Shown: positions 57,180 to 63,816 of the stretch, in pieces
Layout of the letters: each line of letters opens with the position of its first letter
How positions within the stretch are numbered: the stretch's first letter is position 1
From: Mycobacterium sp. UM_CSW
GTDB lineage: Bacteria > Actinomycetota > Actinomycetes > Mycobacteriales > Mycobacteriaceae
DNA: 63,816 nt
Reading direction: 5' to 3'
Assembly (NCBI RefSeq): GCF_000455205.1
Contig: NZ_AUWQ01000053.1
Coordinates: 1 to 63,816, forward strand
Notes under the pieces: model-generated
Database searches by the model: none
What the model was told of the DNA's origin: nothing
Seen by the model: only the letters and a program-made list of their open reading frames with translations
Program-made: the position numbers and the translations under genes

Positions 57180-58004
57180 CTACTTGTTCAAGAAGCCCGC
57201 ATCGACGGGCAGGGTGACGCCGGTGATGTAGCGGGCCTGGTCGGAGACCAGCCACGCCACCGCGTTGGCGATGTCCTCGGCCTGCAACACTTCCACCGGT
57301 AGCGCGTTGCCCAGGCTGCGCGGCTGGTCGGTCTGGGACGCCATCTTGGCGAGCCACTCCCGAGTGAACTCGTTGTTGATCATCGGGGTTTCGACGCCCG
57401 TCGGATGGATCGAGTTGACCCGGATGTTTTGACCCGCAAGCAGATTCGCGTATACCCGCATCAACCCCACCACGCCGTGCTTGGCGGCCGCGTAGCCCAC
57501 CGAGCCGGCGTCGGGACTGCCCACCCCGGCCAGCCCGGCGGCCGAACTGATCAGCACGATCGACCCGCCGCTGCCCTGCTTGACCATGGGCGATATCGCG
57601 ACCTTGATCGTGTTGTAGACGCCGGTGAGGTTGACGTCGATGACGTCGCGCCAGCCGTCGTCACCGGATGCCATCGGGGCGATGCCGGCGTTGGCGACCA
57701 CGATGTCCAGCCGGCCGAATTCGTCGAGGCCGGCCCGCACCGCGGCCGCGAGCGATTCGCGGTCCCGGACGTCGGCCTGCTTGGCGACGATGCGGGCGCC
57801 GGTGTCCTCGACGAGCTTGACGGTGGCCGCCAGATCCTCCGGGGTGGCCAGGGGATACGGGACGCTGGCGATCTGCTCGCACAGGTCGACCGCGATGATG
57901 TTCGCGCCGTCGGTGGCCAGCCGCACCGCGTGCGCGCGGCCCTGGCCGCGGGCGGCCCCGGTGATCAGCGCGACTTTTCCGTGCAGCGGGGCGTTACCGC
58001 TCAC
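57180..58004 (-). CDS. Mycofactocin-type short-chain dehydrogenase
   Basis: A 274-residue SDR of the mycofactocin-coupled subfamily (TIGR03971). Besides [16 protein letters not shown] and the catalytic Tyr-x3-Lys (GYAAAKHG), it has the family's insertion after the first fold ([22 protein letters not shown]). These enzymes hold NAD tightly and pass electrons to the peptide-derived cofactor mycofactocin. It matches Rv2750. Substrate is probably an alcohol. GTG 58004 overlaps the ABM gene stop by four bases. Confidence 0.9.
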   Translation of the reverse strand: MSGNAPLHGKVALITGAARGQGRAHAVRLATDGANIIAVDLCEQIASVPYPLATPEDLAATVKLVEDTGARIVAKQADVRDRESLAAAVRAGLDEFGRLDIVVANAGIAPMASGDDGWRDVIDVNLTGVYNTIKVAISPMVKQGSGGSIVLISSAAGLAGVGSPDAGSVGYAAAKHGVVGLMRVYANLLAGQNIRVNSIHPTGVETPMINNEFTREWLAKMASQTDQPRSLGNALPVEVLQAEDIANAVAWLVSDQARYITGVTLPVDAGFLNK

Positions 58005-58315
58005 GCGCGCAGCTGTCCCTTGTCCGGGTCGCCGGCCGGAATCGGCTGCAGCATCTTGATGTCCGGCGCGCCGGCCAGGTGCTCGCCGGCCGCCGTGAAC
58101 AGCTTGGTGATCGCCGGGGCGGTGCTGTGCACCTTGAGTGCTTCCTCGTCGGCCCACTGCTCGACGAAGACGAAGGTCTCGCCGGTCTGATGTAGCGAAT
58201 ACAGCTGGCAGCCGGGCTCCTCGTGCACTTCCGATACCGCAGTGGTCAGGATGTCGCGGACGGTGTCGACCGATTCGGGTTTGACGGTCATGGTGGCGAC
58301 GACGACGACGGGCAT
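58001..58315 (-). CDS. ABM-domain (antibiotic biosynthesis monooxygenase-fold) protein
   Basis: A 104-residue dimeric alpha/beta-barrel protein. [33 protein letters not shown] and [16 protein letters not shown] are the ABM pattern. Members oxidise quinones or degrade haem without a cofactor, or act as helpers. It equals Rv2749 in length. An AGGAGG ribosome site lies 8 bases before ATG 58315. It opens a three-gene operon with a mycofactocin-type SDR and a methyltransferase. A TAGGGT hexamer at 58377-58382 (minus strand) could be its -10. Confidence 0.88.
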   Translation of the reverse strand: MPVVVVATMTVKPESVDTVRDILTTAVSEVHEEPGCQLYSLHQTGETFVFVEQWADEEALKVHSTAPAITKLFTAAGEHLAGAPDIKMLQPIPAGDPDKGQLRA

Positions 58316-58376
58316 GCTCAGGGCCTCCTGGGGGTGAGAGGGGTGGGTGACGGCATGACGTAGATCACCGCTAGCC

Positions 58377-58382
58377 ACCCTA
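58377..58382 (-). promoter_or_regulatory. Candidate -10 (TAGGGT) for the ABM-SDR-methyltransferase operon
   Basis: TAGGGT on the minus strand would start a leader of about 55 bases that ends with the AGGAGG site before ATG 58315. Confidence 0.35.
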
Positions 58383-58460
58383 CCCAGGCCCGATCGGCGG
58401 CATCGCCCGCCCGGCGATGGTTACCAGTGTGGCGGGTGGTGTAGATGAGGCTTTTGCGAC

Positions 58461-58466
58461 TACTCT
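58461..58466 (+). promoter_or_regulatory. Candidate leaderless -10 (TACTCT) for ftsK
   Basis: TACTCT ends 7 bases before ATG 58474, which decides this start over the frame opening at 58417. Confidence 0.5.
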
Positions 58467-58473
58467 GAGCGTC

Positions 58474-60966
<2,493 letters not shown>

Positions 60967-60969
60967 CGC

Positions 60970-61027
60970 CGAGCAGACGCAGAATCGCACTGGAAGCACG
61001 CATTTTGTGCGATTCTGCGTCTGCTCG
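60970..61027. terminator. Perfect 21-bp inverted repeat between ftsK and the GNAT gene
   Basis: Arms 60970-60990 and 61007-61027 (cgagcagacgcagaatcgcac and its complement) pair perfectly around a 16-base loop that contains atttt. It lies directly between two convergent genes, 4 bases after the ftsK stop, so it may end both transcripts. Confidence 0.65.
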
Positions 61028-61032
61028 CCGGA

Positions 61033-61551
61033 CTAGAGCACCAGCAGCATCCGGGAGTTGCCCAGGATGTTGGGTTTGACGTAGCTCAGGTCCAGGAACT
61101 CGGCGACACCGATGTCGTAGGAGCGGCACATCTCCTCGTACACCTCGGCGGTGACCGGCGTGCCCTCGATCTCGGTGAACCCGTGCCGGCCGAAGAACTC
61201 GGTCTCGAACGTCAGCACGAACAGCCGCTCCAGCTGCAGCTCGCGCGCGACCTCCAGCAGCCGGTTGACGATCGCGTGGCCGATGCCCTGCCCGGTCACC
61301 GACGGGTCGACGGCGACGGTGCGGATCTCGCCGAGGTCCGACCACAGCACGTGCAGTGCCCCGCAGCCGACCACCTTGCCGTCGGCGTCCTCGGCCACCC
61401 AGAACTCCTGGACGGCCTCGTACAGCGTCACCAGGTTCTTTTCCAGCAGGATGCGTCCGGCGTAGGTGTCGACGAGGTGTTTGATCGCGGGAACGTCCGA
61501 CGTTCGCGCGCGCCGGACCACGGGCAAGCGGTCGCGTGAGCTTTCAGTCAC
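61033..61551 (-). CDS. argA: GNAT N-acetylglutamate synthase-like protein ArgA
   Basis: The M. tuberculosis orthologue (Rv2747, about 174 aa) acetylates glutamate or glutamine in arginine synthesis; this one is 172 residues and nearly the same throughout. VRRARTSDVPAIKHLVDTYAG opens the GNAT fold; VDPSVTGQGIGHAIVNRLL is the acetyl-CoA loop, and FETEFFGRHGFTEIEG follows. The C-terminal LDLSYVKPNILGNSRMLL is typical of this subgroup. GTG 61551 gives the family N-terminus; an ATG six codons upstream is the alternative. Its transcription is convergent with ftsK. Confidence 0.9.
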   Translation of the reverse strand: MTESSRDRLPVVRRARTSDVPAIKHLVDTYAGRILLEKNLVTLYEAVQEFWVAEDADGKVVGCGALHVLWSDLGEIRTVAVDPSVTGQGIGHAIVNRLLEVARELQLERLFVLTFETEFFGRHGFTEIEGTPVTAEVYEEMCRSYDIGVAEFLDLSYVKPNILGNSRMLLVL

Positions 61552-61595
61552 GGGTAACAGTATCGGCAACGGCGAAGGGAGCGCTGGTCAACGGT

Positions 61596-61601
61596 TATTC
61601 T
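61596..61601 (+). promoter_or_regulatory. Candidate leaderless -10 (TATTCT) for pgsA3
   Basis: TATTCT ends 6 bases before GTG 61608, which selects this start over the frame opening at 61536. Confidence 0.5.
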
Positions 61602-61607
61602 GATGCC

Positions 61608-62207
61608 GTGTCGGCACAGCCTGAAACGTCCGGAATGGCTGGCCGCGCCCGCATCGCCAACCTCGCCAACGTCCTCACACTGCTGCGGCTGGTTCTGGTC
61701 CCCGTCTTCCTATTCGCGTTGTTCACCGGTGACGGCCACCAAATCGTCGGGCGCATAGTCGCTTTCGTGATTTTCGCGGTCGCCTGCCTGACCGACCGGT
61801 TCGACGGTTTGTTGGCCCGCAACTACGGAATGGCCACCGAATTCGGCGCGTTCGTCGATCCGATCGCAGACAAGGCGCTGATCGGGTCGGCACTGATCGG
61901 CCTGTCGATGCTGGGCGACCTGCCGTGGTGGGTCACCGTGGTGATCATGGCCCGCGAGGTCGTGGTCACGCTGCTGCGGCTGGCCGTGATCCGCCGCGGC
62001 GTCATCCCGGCGAGCTGGGGCGGCAAGCTCAAGACCGTGGTTCAGGCACTGGCGATCGGCCTGTTCGTGCTCCCCCTGACCGGACCGTTCCGGGTAGTGG
62101 CGGCGGTGGTGATGGGCATCGCGATCGTGCTCACGGTGGTCACCGGCATCGACTACGTCGCCGGGACGATCAGGACCGTCAGGCGAGTTCGCCAGACGAC
62201 CGGCTGA
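61608..62207 (+). CDS. pgsA3: CDP-alcohol phosphatidyltransferase (phosphatidylglycerophosphate synthase PgsA3)
   Basis: Makes phosphatidylglycerophosphate, precursor of phosphatidylglycerol and cardiolipin, in the inner membrane. The 199-residue product has about five membrane helices and the family signature D-G-x2-A-R-x8-G-x3-D-x3-D. The visible version is TDRFDGLLARNYGMATEFGAFVDPIADK, in which the first Asp-Gly is preserved as FDGLLAR. N-terminal NLANVLTLLRLVLVPVFLF is typical. It corresponds to Rv2746c. clgR follows after 103 bases, an order kept in mycobacteria. Confidence 0.93.
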   Translation: MSAQPETSGMAGRARIANLANVLTLLRLVLVPVFLFALFTGDGHQIVGRIVAFVIFAVACLTDRFDGLLARNYGMATEFGAFVDPIADKALIGSALIGLSMLGDLPWWVTVVIMAREVVVTLLRLAVIRRGVIPASWGGKLKTVVQALAIGLFVLPLTGPFRVVAAVVMGIAIVLTVVTGIDYVAGTIRTVRRVRQTTG

Positions 62208-62310
62208 ACGGGAACCAGGCCGCCCTCGGTGGCGTTGACCCTTATGAGTGCCTGCTGAATGGGGTCTGTTTTTCGTGCTGAGCAGGGCTGACTGGACGAA
62301 GGAGGGCGGG

Positions 62311-62646
62311 ATGCCGCCATTGATGCGCGAGGTCATCGGCGACGTGTTGCGTCGGGCCAGGACGTCACAGGGCCGGACGCTGCGGGAGGTCTCGGATTCG
62401 GCACGGGTGAGCCTCGGATATCTCTCGGAGGTGGAGCGCGGCCGAAAGGAGCCGTCCAGCGAGCTGCTCAACGCGATCTGCGACGCGCTGCAGGTGCCGC
62501 TGTCGGCGGTCCTCACCGGCGCCGGGGAGCGGATGGCCAGCGCGGAACACGCGGCCCATAGCGCCGCGACCGCCGGAGCGAGCAGCACCATCGACGCCAG
62601 CACCAAGGTCGTCATTCCGCCGGTGGCCTCGCTGGCCGTGGCCTGA
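62311..62646 (+). CDS. clgR: XRE-family regulator ClgR
   Basis: ClgR activates clp protease genes and, in M. tuberculosis, the clgR-pspA-Rv2743c envelope-stress operon. The 111-residue product has the helix-turn-helix [40 protein letters not shown] and ends [15 protein letters not shown], the C-terminal Val-Ala that makes ClgR a Clp substrate in related species. ATG 62311 gives the family length and has GGAGGG 4-5 bases upstream; the frame is open 21 codons further. pspA and the next gene follow in the same direction. Confidence 0.94.
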   Translation: MPPLMREVIGDVLRRARTSQGRTLREVSDSARVSLGYLSEVERGRKEPSSELLNAICDALQVPLSAVLTGAGERMASAEHAAHSAATAGASSTIDASTKVVIPPVASLAVA

Positions 62647-62759
62647 GCGCGCCCGCACGACGCGATCCCGCGTCAGGGGTGGGGCGATCGTCGCCGACCC
62701 ACTAAATTGAGCGGCAGGGCGCGTGCCCGGCATACGAGAAGCGAAGGTGGAGCTGACTG

Positions 62760-63578
62760 ATGGCCAATCCGTTCGTCAAGGCGTGGAAATACCTCATGGC
62801 GCTGTTCAACGCCAAGATTGACGAGCACGCCGACCCCAAAGTGCAGATCCAGCAGGCCATCGAGGAGGCGCAGCGCCAGCATCAGGCGCTGACCCAGCAG
62901 GCGGCGCAGGTGATAGGCAACCAGCGCCAACTCGAGATGCGGCTCAACCGGCAGCTGGCGGACATCGAAAAGCTCCAGGTCAACGTGCGCCAGGCGCTGA
63001 CGCTGGCCGACCAGGCCACCGGCGCGGGCGACGCCGCCAAGGCCGCCGAGTACAACAACGCCGCCGAGGCGTTCGCGGCGCAGCTGGTGACCGCCGAGCA
63101 GAGCGTCGAAGACCTCAAGACGCTGCACGACCAGGCGCTGTCCGCCGCGGCCCAGGCCAAGAAGGCCGTCGAACAGAACTCGATGGTGCTGCAGCAGAAG
63201 ATCGCCGAGCGCACCAAGCTGCTCAGCCAGCTCGAGCAGGCGAAGATGCAGGAACAGGTCAGCGCGTCGCTGCGGTCGATGAGCGAGATCGCCGCCCCGG
63301 GCACCACCCCGAACCTCGACGAGGTTCGCGAGAAGATCGAACGCCGCTACGCCAACGCGATCGGGTCGGCCGAACTCGCTCAGGGCTCGGTGCAGGGCCG
63401 GATGCTCGAGGTCGAGCAGGCCGGCATCCAGATGGCGGGCCATTCCCGGCTCGAGCAGATCCGCGCGTCGATGCGCGGCGACGCCCTGCCGGCGGGTGGG
63501 ACGCCCGCCGCCGGGGCCACTCCAGCGCCCGCCGAGAGCGCCGGCGGTCAGGTCGCCGAGAAGCCCTTTGGTCAGTAA
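62760..63578 (+). CDS. pspA: PspA/IM30-family phage-shock protein (35 kDa antigen)
   Basis: PspA proteins bind and stabilise the inner membrane under stress. The 272-residue product is a long helical coiled-coil protein: [27 protein letters not shown] contains the amphipathic membrane helix, followed by heptads rich in Gln, Ala and Glu to about residue 235, then a Pro/Ala-rich C-terminus. It corresponds to Rv2744c, called the 35 kDa antigen in older work. It lies 113 bases after clgR and is followed by the Rv2743c-like membrane gene. Confidence 0.94.
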   Translation: MANPFVKAWKYLMALFNAKIDEHADPKVQIQQAIEEAQRQHQALTQQAAQVIGNQRQLEMRLNRQLADIEKLQVNVRQALTLADQATGAGDAAKAAEYNNAAEAFAAQLVTAEQSVEDLKTLHDQALSAAAQAKKAVEQNSMVLQQKIAERTKLLSQLEQAKMQEQVSASLRSMSEIAAPGTTPNLDEVREKIERRYANAIGSAELAQGSVQGRMLEVEQAGIQMAGHSRLEQIRASMRGDALPAGGTPAAGATPAPAESAGGQVAEKPFGQ

Positions 63579-63596
63579 CCCCGCGGACGGTTCGCG

Positions 63597-63816
63597 ATGG
63601 CGGTGAAAGCGGCTCAGCGCTCGCCATGGCGGGCGGTGTTGCAACGCGGATTGGACACCGCCGCCGACCTTTCCGACTTCGTGGCCCAAAAGATCAGCGC
63701 CGCCGCCGATCCGCGGGCGCGGTTGCTGCGCCGTCGCCGCCGGGCGCTGCGGTGGGGTGTGATCTTCGGCGTCGGCTGCCTGTTTTGGATCGTGGTGACC
63801 GGTGTGCTGGCGGCGT
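63597..63816 (+). CDS. Rv2743c-like membrane protein, 5' part (cut by window end)
   Basis: From ATG 63597 the frame reads 73 codons without a stop: MAVKAAQRSPWRAVLQRGLD, an amphipathic segment, then a basic patch (RARLLRRRRRALRWG) and a membrane helix (VIFGVGCLFWIVVTGVLAA), at which the window ends. In M. tuberculosis the gene in this position encodes an integral membrane protein that binds PspA and takes part in envelope-stress signalling. It starts 18 bases after the pspA stop. The rest lies outside. Confidence 0.8.
   Translation, partial: MAVKAAQRSPWRAVLQRGLDTAADLSDFVAQKISAAADPRARLLRRRRRALRWGVIFGVGCLFWIVVTGVLAA

Overview
The window is a contiguous piece of a high-GC mycobacterial chromosome, most likely a slow grower of or near the Mycobacterium avium complex. 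Gene content and order follow, in reverse orientation and with gaps, the M. tuberculosis stretch running from infB to the clgR/pspA locus. A single-chain BC-BCCP-CT long-chain acyl-CoA carboxylase, of the type characterised from M. avium subsp. paratuberculosis, supports that placement. Gene names were assigned by recognising protein sequence and gene order from memory, not by a search. No tRNA, rRNA, CRISPR array, IS element or prophage was recognised.  Layout. 1-2900: translation and RNA genes (3' part of infB, rbfA, nrnA). 2908-7504: exported proteins, enoyl-CoA hydratase, DUF2277 and DUF1802 proteins, a CocE-type hydrolase, a DUF3558-like protein. 7627-10150: phosphoesterase-pptT-truB operon with 4-bp overlaps. 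10155-14283: SHOCT protein, ltp1, fadE21, manganese/iron regulator sirR. 14378-20947: ribF, rpsO, pnp, pepR, nitronate monooxygenase-like gene. 20888-22637: alanine dehydrogenase divergent from its Lrp-type regulator. 22653-31208: redox gene block (BVMO, PF10118 protein, EphD-like hydrolase/SDR fusion, 2Fe-2S reductase, GNAT, TetR, Rieske oxygenase, DapB-like dehydrogenase). 31218-34823: HNH/DUF222 protein, DUF732 protein, dapB, a membrane protein and a flavodoxin-like protein. 34808-43915: lipid block (thioesterase; acyl-CoA synthetase plus carboxylase; Gly/Cys repeat secreted peptide; SDR plus two-subunit acyl-CoA dehydrogenase). 43864-46890: PAS protein, a 528-bp non-coding region with six GTTAGC/GCTAAC words, a GT1 glycosyltransferase and a dienelactone hydrolase. 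46933-48266: thyA-dfrA. 48378-52760: DivIVA-like coiled coil, then HTH_42 DNA-glycosylase-like gene, hsdM and hsdS overlapping end to end. 52858-56304: thyX, dapA, RNase J. 56301-58315: methyltransferase, mycofactocin-type SDR and ABM-domain operon. 58474-63816: ftsK, GNAT argA, pgsA3, clgR, pspA and the start of the Rv2743c-like membrane gene.  Working together. thyA, dfrA and thyX cover both routes to dTMP and folate recycling. dapB and dapA are two steps of the diaminopimelate/lysine pathway. pnp, rnj, nrnA and rpsO concern RNA turnover and ribosomes. clgR, pspA and the following gene form the mycobacterial envelope-stress operon. Two loci look least explained: the glycosylase-HsdM-HsdS operon without an HsdR, and the PF10118/EphD-like/ferredoxin-reductase operon whose PF10118 member carries a ferritin-like di-iron pattern. 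A recurring theme is a TANNNT -10 hexamer 6-8 bases before ATG or GTG, which implies many leaderless mRNAs and decides several starts.
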